From Affinundibacterium macrobrachii (GTDB lineage Bacteria > Pseudomonadota > Gammaproteobacteria > Burkholderiales > Burkholderiaceae_D): a stretch of DNA of 64,000 bases. Under the pieces are notes generated by a model. It worked only from the letters and a program-made list of their open reading frames with translations, did no database searches and had not been told where the DNA came from. Of the stretch, positions 1 to 7,983 are shown one piece after another (the first letter of the stretch is position 1; each line of letters begins with the position of its first letter). The position numbers and the translations under genes are program-made. Location of the stretch: the NCBI RefSeq assembly GCF_014652415.1, contig NZ_BMYT01000001.1:1-64000 (forward strand). Direction: 5' to 3'.

Positions 1-22
1 ACGACAGAATCAAACTGAAACT

Positions 23-61
23 AAAAGGGCTGAGTCCTGTGCAATACAGAAATCAGCCCTT
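23..61 (-). terminator. Candidate terminator after the DUF3224 gene
   Basis: A 9-bp perfect inverted repeat (positions 25-33 against 53-61) with a 19-nt loop lies 90 nt past the stop of the leftward DUF3224 gene. Read on the minus strand the second arm runs into a T-rich stretch (CCCTTTTAGTTT), which fits weak Rho-independent termination. On the plus strand there is no T tract. Confidence 0.45.
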
Positions 62-150
62 GCATGCCTAACTAACAAACTGTCCAACTTTTTGGGGTCA
101 GATCATTTTGAGAGCGGTTTTTTTATTGGCGAATTGATGAATGAGCATAA

Positions 151-537
151 TCAATCGAAGCTATATTCCAGCAGAACTTGAGAGTTATCTGAGCCAGTCG
201 TACTCCAGGTGGTTCTACCATGTCCTTTCATGCCCGCAAAATCGCCAGTGCCAGAGCCAGAAATGACATTCAGTGTGCTAATAGATAATCCCGATTTCAT
301 TGATCCTATGTGTTGCAGAATAAAGCCGCCGACACGATTGCCAATTCTTCCGTTTAGATATTCTAGTCCGACAAAGTTTGACGTTCCAGAATCGCTGGCG
401 AATGCTAGGCATTCAAATCGGGATTCTGCTTCAATATCCCCTAAATATTTATGCGTTAATTTTGATCTTCGAAGCCCTGTTGTTATGTCGAGTTTTTCGT
501 CAATCCCAAAAAGCTTTACTGTGCCACAAGCTAACAT
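151..537 (-). CDS. DUF3224 domain protein
   Basis: A 128-residue cytoplasmic protein with no signal peptide or membrane segment. It matches the DUF3224 pattern along its length: a GDIEAES-like strand, a central GLEYLNGRIGNRVGGFILQH block and a GSGTGDFAGMKGHGR turn. The family is predicted to form a small beta barrel related to the allene oxide cyclase fold; its function is unknown. An in-frame ATG eight codons upstream (561) is possible, but the ATG at 537 follows a very strong purine-rich ribosome site (GGGGGAGGAAGG), so I chose 537. It stands alone, with a hairpin downstream and about 520 nt of AT-rich DNA upstream. The family assignment is fairly sure; nothing here tells its role. Confidence 0.8.
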   Translation of the reverse strand: MLACGTVKLFGIDEKLDITTGLRRSKLTHKYLGDIEAESRFECLAFASDSGTSNFVGLEYLNGRIGNRVGGFILQHIGSMKSGLSISTLNVISGSGTGDFAGMKGHGRTTWSTTGSDNSQVLLEYSFD

Positions 538-1059
538 TTTGCCTTCCTCCCCCGAATGCATAAAGTTTTGGTTTTATTTGTGACATGATTAGAATTATCT
601 AGATCATGTTTGAATACTTCTTTTGCGATTTTTTATGTTTTGAATCCGTTTTTTTATCGATACTATTTGGACTTGAGTCTCTTGTTTGTATCGCAAAAAT
701 TTATTTCGCAAATTCAGTACCACGACTACCTAAATATCCATTTGACGAATGTTTTGTGATGGATCTTTTTATTGTTTAAAAAATATTCTAACGTAAAGAA
801 TCGACAACAAAAATGAGATTTTAATAATTCTCAGTTTTTTCTTTGATTCTAACGATCATTAGTCGTGTGATTGTCACACTAAAGATGGATTCTAAATAAG
901 CTGCAAATCGAAATCTCGATTTAGATTTAGTAGATTTACTCGAATTAAAACTTTAGGGGGGAAGAGGAGGGAACGGTCGAGCAGTTTATCGTTTGACATT
1001 TGCCGAATGGCTTTTAGTAAGCCAATTCGGTAAATGTTATCGTCATTTTTGAAGAGATA
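538..1059. other. AT-rich intergenic region
   Basis: About 520 nt between the DUF3224 gene (leftward, starting at 537) and the 3' end of the lytic transglycosylase gene. It is strongly AT-rich with many T runs, and I find no credible coding frame, RNA gene or mobile element. It must hold the DUF3224 promoter, but I cannot pick one with confidence. A purine-rich stretch (about 955-975) and a long inverted repeat (996-1037) are the only structured parts. Confidence 0.6.
996..1037. repeat. Long inverted repeat at the 3' side of the lytic transglycosylase gene
   Basis: The arms 996-1011 and 1021-1037 pair almost perfectly, with one wobble and one bulged base, around a 9-nt loop. The repeat begins 23 nt beyond the stop codon of the leftward transglycosylase gene. 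There is no T run after the arm in that direction, so it looks more like an mRNA 3'-end stabiliser than a classical intrinsic terminator. Confidence 0.6.
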
Positions 1060-2001
1060 TCAAATGCCGGCAACTTGATCTGAGTTAATCGCTGCTTGCT
1101 GGGTCATTTCATCTGGACGCTTTTCGTTTGATTCTATTGGACGCGAAATGGTGGTCGGTTTTGCTGTTGTCGCATAAATTGACACGGATTTTCCAGCCGC
1201 AACGTCTTTGAGGCGCTTGTATTCTGCCATTACTAGGCTGCCATAGCCGCCATCAGTTTCCATATCTGCAGCGCCAACATAGCGTTTCAATCCAGCTTCG
1301 ATTGAGCCCGCGCTACTCACGTATTCCTTGAGAATCGACGCGCCAACTTTGATATTGGCAACCGGATTTAAAGCTGCTTTAACACCACCTAATTCGGAAA
1401 ATCTTTCGTGATGCACTTTGGACATGACTTGCATCAATCCTTGCGCGCCAACTGGGCTTTCAGAAAATGGATTGAAGCGTGATTCGATTGCAATCACGGA
1501 TAAAATCAAAAGCGGATCGAGCTTGATCTCTTTTGCTGTTAAGTAGGTTGCCGAGACCAGCATATCGATTGCTTCATCCGCCACGCGATAACGCTTCGAT
1601 AGCCAATTCGTGACTAACTGCTGTTGGCGTTGAGTGCCGATCAATGCTTTGTAGTTTGAGTCAGAGCCAAATTCAGTCGCTGATTCATCATTGTTGACCT
1701 GAGAAACAAGCTGTGGAGTCGCCATCAACATGGCTAAATCTGGTTCCGCTACTTTTTCTTGCGCGATATTAGTGCTGTCTTCACCAAATGGAGAAAGGAC
1801 ACGAAACTTTTCCGCTAACTCAGGATTAAAGAACATACTACTCAAAACAATTAATGCTAATAGTCCTAAGCCGGATGTGATGTGTAAAACGGTAGTCAGT
1901 GCGCTGACTTTAGATTTGCTTGCTAGTAGTCGTGCCATCTCTTTTTCTGCAGATATGCACTTGCTCGGTGAGCGAGCTGTTAAAATCAAATTATGAAGCA
2001 T
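1060..2001 (-). CDS. Membrane-anchored SLT-type lytic transglycosylase
   Basis: This 313-residue protein has one hydrophobic segment at about residues 34-58, then a linker, then a C-terminal SLT domain. The catalytic glutamate is E173 in the motif IAIESRFNPFSESPVGAQGL, followed by LMQVMSK, the classic Slt/MltC-like signature. Such enzymes cleave the MurNAc-GlcNAc bond of peptidoglycan with formation of 1,6-anhydroMurNAc, probably here from the periplasmic face of the inner membrane. A longer frame starts at 2064, but the ATG at 2001 is preceded at a good distance by a perfect AGGAGG site, so I used 2001. The tail after about residue 260 is low in complexity. Upstream on the same strand lies an unusual hairpin-rich leader (2082-2260). 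Family certain; the specific paralogue is not named. Confidence 0.88.
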   Translation of the reverse strand: MLHNLILTARSPSKCISAEKEMARLLASKSKVSALTTVLHITSGLGLLALIVLSSMFFNPELAEKFRVLSPFGEDSTNIAQEKVAEPDLAMLMATPQLVSQVNNDESATEFGSDSNYKALIGTQRQQQLVTNWLSKRYRVADEAIDMLVSATYLTAKEIKLDPLLILSVIAIESRFNPFSESPVGAQGLMQVMSKVHHERFSELGGVKAALNPVANIKVGASILKEYVSSAGSIEAGLKRYVGAADMETDGGYGSLVMAEYKRLKDVAAGKSVSIYATTAKPTTISRPIESNEKRPDEMTQQAAINSDQVAGI

Positions 2002-2081
2002 ACAACCTCCTGAATTGTCGAGAAGTGTCACGCATAAATACCTGTATTGAATATTCATGCACATCTACGAATCAGAAACAT

Positions 2082-2260
2082 CGTCTTAGAATCAGAATGT
2101 CTGATATCCATCTAAGACGCCGGAGTTCCCCATTCTTTTCGGTCTTGCTATGGCATGGCAGAAAAGAATGAATAACGAAGTTCGGGTTGAGGCTTTCGCC
2201 TTGATTGATGTAAGGAGATTTGTAGTCCTTACTCATAGGTGGGAACCCGATTCCCACTAT
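2082..2260 (-). promoter_or_regulatory. Candidate structured leader RNA (riboswitch-like) of the lytic transglycosylase gene
   Basis: Read on the minus strand, this 180-nt stretch has five hairpins in a row before the transglycosylase start. Arms in plus coordinates: 2239-2245/2251-2257 (7 bp, loop CCCGA, extended by ATA/TAT across one bulge), 2210-2216/2226-2232 (7 bp), 2190-2193/2198-2201 (4 bp, closed by a GAAA tetraloop only on the minus strand), 2131-2140/2161-2170 (10 bp), and 2082-2090/2111-2119 (9 bp) with an inner 6-bp helix 2091-2096/2100-2105. The five-base loop of the first hairpin is complementary to 2182-2186, just past the GNRA hairpin, allowing a pseudoknot. Two stacked hairpins, a GNRA loop and a pseudoknot resemble a riboswitch aptamer, but I recognise no known class. 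Plain repeats are an alternative. Confidence 0.45.
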
Positions 2261-2510
2261 CATGTTCTATCGTGTGGTTTGAACGACGAATATGACCTTA
2301 GGCTTTAAAATATTACTGTAAATCAATTCAGTAGTTTTTAAAGTTGGCGAATTGTAGGGGGGCATTTATATCGAGTCAATACTATAAAAACGGTTTTTTA
2401 TAACTTTCGGATCTTATTTAATTGCTGCAATGCGGTAAAACTCAATAAAATCAATTACTTGCCTAGCTATTTTAAGTCAGTGCTTTGATCAATCGAATTC
2501 GTAAAAAAAG
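2261..2510. other. Intergenic region upstream of ubiD
   Basis: About 250 nt of AT-rich DNA between the transglycosylase leader and ubiD. It must contain divergent promoters for both, but I could not pick -35/-10 pairs that stand out. No coding frame or RNA gene is seen. Confidence 0.4.
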
Positions 2511-3995
2511 ATGAAATATTCAGATTTAAGGGATTTTATTTCCCAATTGCAGCAACAAAGTGAATTAAAACAAATAGTTACGCCAGTCTCTCCAATTTTG
2601 GAGATGACCGAAATCTGCGATAGGACTTTGCGTGCTGAGGGGCCTGCTTTGCTATTTACGAATCCGAAAGGACATTCCATCCCTGTTTTAGGGAACTTGT
2701 TCGGAACGCCAAAGCGCGTCGCTTTAGGAATGGGGGCAAGTGATATTAGTGAGCTGCGAAAAATCGGACATGTGCTTTCATCTTTGAAGGAGCCAGAACC
2801 ACCAAAGGGTTTTAAAGATATTTTAGGTTTGGGCTCGCTGGTGAAAGCAGTATGGGATATGGCTCCGAAAGAGTTACGTGGCGCCCCTTGTCAGGAAATT
2901 GTGTGGGAAGGAAATGATGTTGATTTAGCTCGTTTACCTATTCAACATTGTTGGCCTGGTGATGTGGCGCCATTAATTACTTGGGGCTTGGTGATCACAA
3001 AAGGGCCGCATAAGAAGCGTCAAAATTTAGGAATTTACCGTCAGCAGGTGTTGAGTCGAAATAAAGTCATTATGCGCTGGCTGGCACACCGTGGTGGTGC
3101 ATTGGACTTTCGTGAGCATGCGTTGGCAACCAAAGGAAAGCCTTACCCGATTGCGGTTGCTTTGGGTGCGGATCCCGCCACTATTTTGGGGGCAGTGACA
3201 CCGGTTCCTGATAGCCTCTCTGAATATCAATTTGCTGGACTATTACGTGGCAGTCGCACCGAGCTAGTAAAAGCGATTGGGAGTGAGCTGAGAGTGCCCG
3301 CATCTGCAGAGATTGTGTTAGAGGGACATATTTATCCTGACGAGACGCATCCAAGTGGATATGAACATGCCTTGGAGGGGCCGTATGGCGACCACACAGG
3401 CTACTATAATGAACAAGATTATTTCCCTGTATTCACCATAGATAGAATCACGATGCGACGAGATCCTATCTACCATTCTACCTATACTGGGAAGCCACCT
3501 GATGAACCTGCTATCTTAGGTGTCGCATTGAATGAGGTCTTTATTCCTTTATTACAGAAACAATTTCCTGAGATTACAGATTTTTATTTGCCGCCTGAAG
3601 GATGTAGTTACCGAATGGCAGTGGTGCAAATGAAAAAATCATATGCGGGACATGCGAAACGCGTGATGTTTGGGGTATGGAGTTTTTTACGCCAGTTTAT
3701 GTACACCAAGTTCATCATTGTGGTTGACGAAGATGTCAATATTCGTGACTGGAAAGAAGTTATCTGGGCAATTACGACCAGAGTTGATCCAATTCGAGAT
3801 ACGACGATGGTAGACAATACACCTATCGATTATCTTGATTTTGCTTCACCGATTAGTGGTTTGGGTAGCAAGATGGGATTGGATGCGACAAATAAGTGGC
3901 CCGGTGAAACTTCACGTGAATGGGGAAGCACAATTCAAATGTCGCCAGAAATCAAAAAACGCGTTGATGATATTTGGCAGGAATTAGGTTTGTAG
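2511..3995 (+). CDS. ubiD: UbiD, 4-hydroxy-3-polyprenylbenzoate decarboxylase
   Basis: The 494-residue protein has the normal length and start of UbiD ([13 protein letters not shown]). It decarboxylates 4-hydroxy-3-polyprenylbenzoate in ubiquinone biosynthesis, using a prenylated flavin made by UbiX. Visible hallmarks are the cofactor-binding region around residues 174-200 (NLGIYRQQV, then [14 protein letters not shown]) and the later [13 protein letters not shown] block that carries the active-site glutamate, followed by [14 protein letters not shown]. The protein is cytosolic or peripherally membrane-bound. No ubiX is in the window. The ATG is the family-consistent start, though the Shine-Dalgarno site (AAAAAAGATG region) is weak. 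The gene appears to be transcribed alone; a weak terminator-like hairpin follows just before the SRP RNA promoter. Confidence 0.96.
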   Translation: MKYSDLRDFISQLQQQSELKQIVTPVSPILEMTEICDRTLRAEGPALLFTNPKGHSIPVLGNLFGTPKRVALGMGASDISELRKIGHVLSSLKEPEPPKGFKDILGLGSLVKAVWDMAPKELRGAPCQEIVWEGNDVDLARLPIQHCWPGDVAPLITWGLVITKGPHKKRQNLGIYRQQVLSRNKVIMRWLAHRGGALDFREHALATKGKPYPIAVALGADPATILGAVTPVPDSLSEYQFAGLLRGSRTELVKAIGSELRVPASAEIVLEGHIYPDETHPSGYEHALEGPYGDHTGYYNEQDYFPVFTIDRITMRRDPIYHSTYTGKPPDEPAILGVALNEVFIPLLQKQFPEITDFYLPPEGCSYRMAVVQMKKSYAGHAKRVMFGVWSFLRQFMYTKFIIVVDEDVNIRDWKEVIWAITTRVDPIRDTTMVDNTPIDYLDFASPISGLGSKMGLDATNKWPGETSREWGSTIQMSPEIKKRVDDIWQELGL

Positions 3996-4025
3996 AAACA
4001 TAATCGAGCTAGTTTGAAACGAGGG

Positions 4026-4047
4026 CAGATTTTGGATCTGGTTTTTT
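4026..4047 (+). terminator. Weak terminator candidate after ubiD
   Basis: A short stem (CAGAT 4026-4030 with ATCTG 4036-4040) is followed by GTTTTTT. The stem is only 5 bp, so efficiency is doubtful. It sits immediately before the SRP RNA promoter and would insulate it from ubiD transcription. Confidence 0.4.
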
Positions 4048-4049
4048 CG

Positions 4050-4078
4050 TTCACGGAAGTCAAGCAATGCGCTATAAT
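4050..4078 (+). promoter_or_regulatory. Sigma-70 promoter of the SRP RNA
   Basis: A perfect -10 box TATAAT at 4073-4078 lies 17 nt after a -35-like TTCACG at 4050-4055 (4 of 6 consensus matches). The predicted start point falls at about 4085-4086, exactly where the SRP RNA 5' stem begins, which supports the call. Confidence 0.75.
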
Positions 4079-4085
4079 TGTGGCT

Positions 4086-4184
4086 GGCGGGCCCCTGCGC
4101 ATTGCGGCGTGACCAATCTGGTCAGGTCGGGAACGAAGCAGCCACAGTCATTTACCGTAAGTGCCGCAGATCAGGCTCGCCTCC
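4086..4184 (+). ncRNA. ffs: Signal recognition particle RNA, small bacterial type (4.5S)
   Basis: About 99 nt folding as a long hairpin. The conserved apical domain is present: GGTCAGGTCGGGAACGAAGC then AGCCA (about 4120-4144), which contains the two internal loops bound by the Ffh M domain. The 5' end GGCGGGC pairs with GCTCGCC near the 3' end. The RNA forms the signal recognition particle with Ffh for co-translational targeting of membrane proteins. A TATAAT box sits 7 nt upstream. Its position directly ahead of dnaX is common in betaproteobacteria. The exact ends are estimated from base pairing. Confidence 0.95.
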
Positions 4185-4434
4185 TACTCAAATATGGACT
4201 CGCTCCATTAGTTTCTTTACTTTCCCCCTCCGCAATTTTGTTCACACATTTATTCTTTTGCATTGAATGTGAAATTAGAGGCTGCCAACTTCTCCAAAGT
4301 TCTTTAGAATGCAGCAGCAATATCAAATGCGTCCGCTTTGCTTCTGTTAGATGATGCAATTTGCGAGATCTGGTGCAACTGCTTGTGTGGTTAGTCGTGA
4401 ATTCTTGCGCGTAAGAATAAGGTAAAATTAAAAA

Positions 4435-6888
4435 ATGTCCTATCAAGTCCTAGCTCGAAAATATCGCCCTAAAAGTTTTGATACCCTAGTCGGGCAGGAG
4501 CATGTGGTGCGCGCGTTAACCCATGCTTTGGATCAACAACGTTTGCATCACGCTTATTTATTTACTGGCACACGTGGCGTCGGTAAAACAACTTTGTCAC
4601 GCATTTTGGCAAAATCTTTCAATTGTGAAAAAGGGATTACTGCGCAGCCATGCGGCCAGTGCGATGCCTGTACTTCGATTGATGCTGGACGATTCGTTGA
4701 TTACATTGAGATGGATGCGGCATCAAACCGCGGTGTCGATGAGATGGCTTCTCTGCTAGAACAAGCGATTTATGCTCCTTCTAATGCACGCTTTAAAGTC
4801 TATATGATAGATGAGGTGCATATGCTGACTAATCATGCCTTCAATTCTATGTTGAAGACTTTGGAAGAGCCGCCCGAGCACGTGAAATTTATTTTAGCGA
4901 CTACCGATCCTCAAAAAATTCCAGTAACAGTGTTATCGCGCTGCCTGCAATTTAATTTAAAGCAAATGCCGCCGGGGCATATTGTCGGACATCTCGAAAA
5001 CATTTTAGGTCAAGAGCGAATTGATTTTGAAGTGGCGGCCTTACGTTTGTTAGCGCAAGGCGCGCATGGATCTATGCGTGATGCTTTGTCTCTGACGGAT
5101 CAAGCAATTGCCTATGCGGCTGGAAAAGTCAGTCTGGATGCAGTGCAAAGTATGCTAGGTGCGCTTGATCAGTCGTATTTAATTCGTTTGTTAGATGCCT
5201 TAGTTGCCGAAGATGGGGCAGGCTTATTGGCTGTAGCAGATGAGATGTCTGCTCGTAGTTTGTCTTATAAAGCCGCTTTGCAAGATTTGGGAAGTATGTT
5301 GCACCAAATTGCGATTGCGCAAATGGTTCCTGCTGCGTTGGCAGATGATTTGCCAGAACGTGCAGAATTATTGCGTCTAGCGCAGAGCTTTAATAAAGAA
5401 GAAGTGCAGCTGTATTACCAAATTGCTGTGCATGGACGAAATGAAATTGGTTTGGCTCCGGACGAATATGCTGGTTTTAGTATGACGCTACTGCGCATGT
5501 TGGCGTTTAGACCAAGTTCAATTGCTTCTACGTCGAATCAAGGCGGAAGTGCTACCTCGACTAGTCGTCCATCTGTAGCTCGGCCAGCAGCAACTACGCC
5601 TATGAGTAGTACTGTGAACGGTGCGCGTCCAATCATGTCGTCTCAGACTTCGACGGTGGTTGTGGATACGGCAGCCAATTCTTCTATGAGTGTTTCTGTT
5701 AAGGCGACCACAAACGTTTCAGAAAACCTTCCCACAAACACTCCCATACATGCGCCAGCGATTGCGCCAACATCGCCAGCTTCGGTAGCTCCGGCGGTTG
5801 CAGCTACGACAGTTAATGCACCAGCTACGAAACCTATGAGCCCAGCCATGGCGGCATTGGCTGCGGCTCGCGCCGCTAGCGGTAAAAAAACGGCGGGTTC
5901 GGCAATTTCCAGTCCCTCTGCGCCTGCTATACCTAAAGAAGTCCCAGGGTTACATCGTGTTGAATCACCAGTGGTAGTTCAGGAAACTTCGGAAGACACG
6001 GCAACAAAAGTGCCGGAGTTAAATCAGCCGGCAAGGCTTGATCCAGCACTTGCTAGCAACGATGGTACGCCTGCGTATGCGAGCGACAATTCAATGCCTC
6101 CACCGTGGGATGAAATTGATTCACAGGCGTTTGATGCTTACACATCGCAAGCTAGTTCGGGTGGGCGTCGGAGAGAGATACAAGAATCCGATTATTGGAA
6201 AGAAGATAGTTCTGGCGAATTGAATCTGGCGCAAATGTCGCAGCCAGAGGGCGATAGTCTAGCAAGTAGCTCGCCAAGCTTGGATGCAACTGCAATCAAT
6301 CAACCTGTATTATCGAATAATCCTTCGGATACTGAAAATGTGGGACTAAATATTGCATCGCAAGAGTTTGCAGTCAAAGAGCTAGAAACGCAGCGCATCC
6401 AAGAGAAGCAAAGTGCAGAACAAGTTATTGAGAATAATTCTGTGACGCCAAGTTCGCCGATGAAGCCTTTGCAATTGATGCCAATGGCAGAAATTAATTG
6501 GGATGGTCATTGGCCAAATCTCGCTGCTTCACTCCCTGTTCGTGGTGTGGCGCAGCAACTAGCGCAACAGAGTGAGTTGAGACAATGCCTAGTTAACGGG
6601 AACGCTATTTTGTTTAAACTGTGTGTGCCTTTACAAACATTATTATCAGCAGGGAGTGGTGAGAAACTTAGTGCTGCATTAAATGAGCGATTTGCTGAGT
6701 TCGGTCGTGAGATTCGTCTCGATTTTGAAATTGGTGCTGTTGCGCAGACTGCCAATGCACAGGCTGTGGCTGAGCGGGCTGAGCGCCAAGTGCAAGCTGA
6801 GCAAGCGATCCAGTCTGACAGCTTTGTGCAAACTTTAATGCGTGAATTTGGTGCGACGATTTTAACCGGTAGCGTGCGTCCAATTTAG
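4435..6888 (+). CDS. dnaX: DNA polymerase III subunit tau/gamma (clamp loader)
   Basis: This 817-residue ATPase is the core of the replication clamp loader, which places the beta sliding clamp on primed DNA. The AAA+ module carries Walker A GTRGVGKT at residues 45-52, zinc-finger cysteines C64, C73, C76 and C79, and a Walker B DEVH near residue 125. Residues of about 365-640 are a long low-complexity linker rich in Ala, Ser, Thr and Pro, followed by a tau-specific C-terminal domain that would contact DnaB and polymerase alpha. It is longer than the E. coli protein (643) mainly because of the linker. A run of seven A at 5884-5890 (codons 484-486) could allow slippage to a short gamma form. It is followed by ybaB and recR, the classic order. 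Confidence 0.96.
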   Translation: MSYQVLARKYRPKSFDTLVGQEHVVRALTHALDQQRLHHAYLFTGTRGVGKTTLSRILAKSFNCEKGITAQPCGQCDACTSIDAGRFVDYIEMDAASNRGVDEMASLLEQAIYAPSNARFKVYMIDEVHMLTNHAFNSMLKTLEEPPEHVKFILATTDPQKIPVTVLSRCLQFNLKQMPPGHIVGHLENILGQERIDFEVAALRLLAQGAHGSMRDALSLTDQAIAYAAGKVSLDAVQSMLGALDQSYLIRLLDALVAEDGAGLLAVADEMSARSLSYKAALQDLGSMLHQIAIAQMVPAALADDLPERAELLRLAQSFNKEEVQLYYQIAVHGRNEIGLAPDEYAGFSMTLLRMLAFRPSSIASTSNQGGSATSTSRPSVARPAATTPMSSTVNGARPIMSSQTSTVVVDTAANSSMSVSVKATTNVSENLPTNTPIHAPAIAPTSPASVAPAVAATTVNAPATKPMSPAMAALAAARAASGKKTAGSAISSPSAPAIPKEVPGLHRVESPVVVQETSEDTATKVPELNQPARLDPALASNDGTPAYASDNSMPPPWDEIDSQAFDAYTSQASSGGRRREIQESDYWKEDSSGELNLAQMSQPEGDSLASSSPSLDATAINQPVLSNNPSDTENVGLNIASQEFAVKELETQRIQEKQSAEQVIENNSVTPSSPMKPLQLMPMAEINWDGHWPNLAASLPVRGVAQQLAQQSELRQCLVNGNAILFKLCVPLQTLLSAGSGEKLSAALNERFAEFGREIRLDFEIGAVAQTANAQAVAERAERQVQAEQAIQSDSFVQTLMREFGATILTGSVRPI

Positions 6889-6965
6889 TGAAATGATGAC
6901 TCGCAGATTGAGTCACGAGATCGATACAAAGAATTTCTTTATTCGTTTTATTTAGGAGAATTTTT

Positions 6966-7292
6966 ATGATGAAAAATCAATTAGCTGGCTTGATGAAGCA
7001 AGCACAGGCAATGCAAGACAATATGAAAAAAGCGCAAGATCAATTGGCATTGATTGAAGTTGAAGGACAATCCGGTGCTGGTTTGGTGCGTGTGGTAATG
7101 ACTTGTAAAAATGATGTAAAGCGTGTGGTGATCGATCCTTCACTTTTGGCTGATGATAAAGATATGCTGGAAGATTTAGTTGCGGCGGCGTTTAACGATG
7201 CTGTTCGTAAAGCAGAAGCGACAAGCCAAGAGAAAATGGCTGGATTAACAGCAGGTATGCCGCTGCCACCTGGTTTTAAACTGCCTTTCTAA
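6966..7292 (+). CDS. ybaB: YbaB/EbfC family nucleoid-associated protein
   Basis: A 108-residue protein with the family pattern: an N-terminal helix rich in Gln, Met and Lys ([19 protein letters not shown]), a beta-sheet core and the C-terminal [12 protein letters not shown] ending typical of YbaB. It binds DNA as a tweezer-like dimer and is usually encoded between dnaX and recR, as here. The start has a good ribosome site (AGGAGA, 6953-6958 region); two consecutive ATGs (6966 and 6969) are both possible. It probably belongs to one transcript with dnaX (77 nt gap). A hairpin follows before recR. Confidence 0.95.
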   Translation: MMKNQLAGLMKQAQAMQDNMKKAQDQLALIEVEGQSGAGLVRVVMTCKNDVKRVVIDPSLLADDKDMLEDLVAAAFNDAVRKAEATSQEKMAGLTAGMPLPPGFKLPF

Positions 7293-7341
7293 TCGATATC
7301 CGTGATCCGCCGTAGTCGATGCGGTGAATTTTATTTATCTT

Positions 7342-7373
7342 GAAGCGCATCAAAATTTGATGCGCTTCTTTCG
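7342..7373 (+). terminator. Hairpin between ybaB and recR
   Basis: A 13-bp perfect stem, 7342-7354 with 7356-7368, is followed by TTTCGTT. The stem is strong but the T tract is short, so it may be a partial terminator or a processing site inside the dnaX-ybaB-recR operon rather than a full stop. Confidence 0.6.
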
Positions 7374-7386
7374 TTGAGAATCTCGC

Positions 7387-7983
7387 GTGAAATCATTAAG
7401 CAGTCTAGAACAACTTGCTGAAGCGTTGCGACGTTTGCCGGGTGTTGGGCCGAAATCCGCATTACGCATGACTTATCATCTGCTGCAACACGATAGAGAA
7501 GGGGCAGAGCAGATTGGCAAGGCCATGCTCAATGCCTTAAACATGGTGCATAACTGTCAATCTTGTAATACATTTACCGAAAATGAGATTTGCGATACTT
7601 GTGCGGATACGGGTCGAGATTTATCTCTGTTGTGTGTGGTCGAGTCACCTAGTGATCAGCTGATGATTGAGCAAACGATGACCTTCAAAGGCTTGTACTT
7701 TGTATTGATGGGCCGTTTGTCACCATTAGACGGTATTGGTCCACAGGATATACATCTTGAAAAGTTAATTCAGCGTGCTACTGATGGTGCGGTAAAAGAA
7801 GTGGTGTTGGCAACTAACTTCAACAACGAAGGTGAGGCAACCGCTCATTACATTAGTGAGACCTTGAAGGCGCGCGGCTTAAACGTAAGTCGATTAGCAC
7901 GAGGTGTGCCGGTGGGTGGCGAGTTGGAGTACGTTGATCCTGGCACGATTGCGAGGGCGATGCTGGATAGGCGAGTTACTTGA
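7387..7983 (+). CDS. recR: Recombination mediator RecR
   Basis: The 198-residue protein has the normal RecR layout: a helix-hairpin-helix ([15 protein letters not shown], residues 15-29), a four-cysteine zinc finger (CQSC then CDTC, about residues 57-73), and a Toprim domain starting at [15 protein letters not shown]. It works with RecO, and in some bacteria RecF, to load RecA on SSB-coated single-stranded DNA in gap repair. The start codon is GTG at 7387; the family-consistent N-terminus ([14 protein letters not shown]) leaves little doubt. Its stop overlaps the start of the next gene in a TGATG arrangement, implying coupled translation. Confidence 0.96.
   Translation: MKSLSSLEQLAEALRRLPGVGPKSALRMTYHLLQHDREGAEQIGKAMLNALNMVHNCQSCNTFTENEICDTCADTGRDLSLLCVVESPSDQLMIEQTMTFKGLYFVLMGRLSPLDGIGPQDIHLEKLIQRATDGAVKEVVLATNFNNEGEATAHYISETLKARGLNVSRLARGVPVGGELEYVDPGTIARAMLDRRVT

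Noticed and set aside
2072..2263. 63-codon open frame on the minus strand in the transglycosylase leader
   Set aside because: It consists mostly of hairpin arms, with no good ribosome site and no domain; better explained as structured RNA.
4067..4354. Open frames of 95 and 62 codons across the SRP RNA
   Set aside because: They overlap the conserved SRP RNA on the same strand; composition and start context are poor, and the RNA call explains the conservation.
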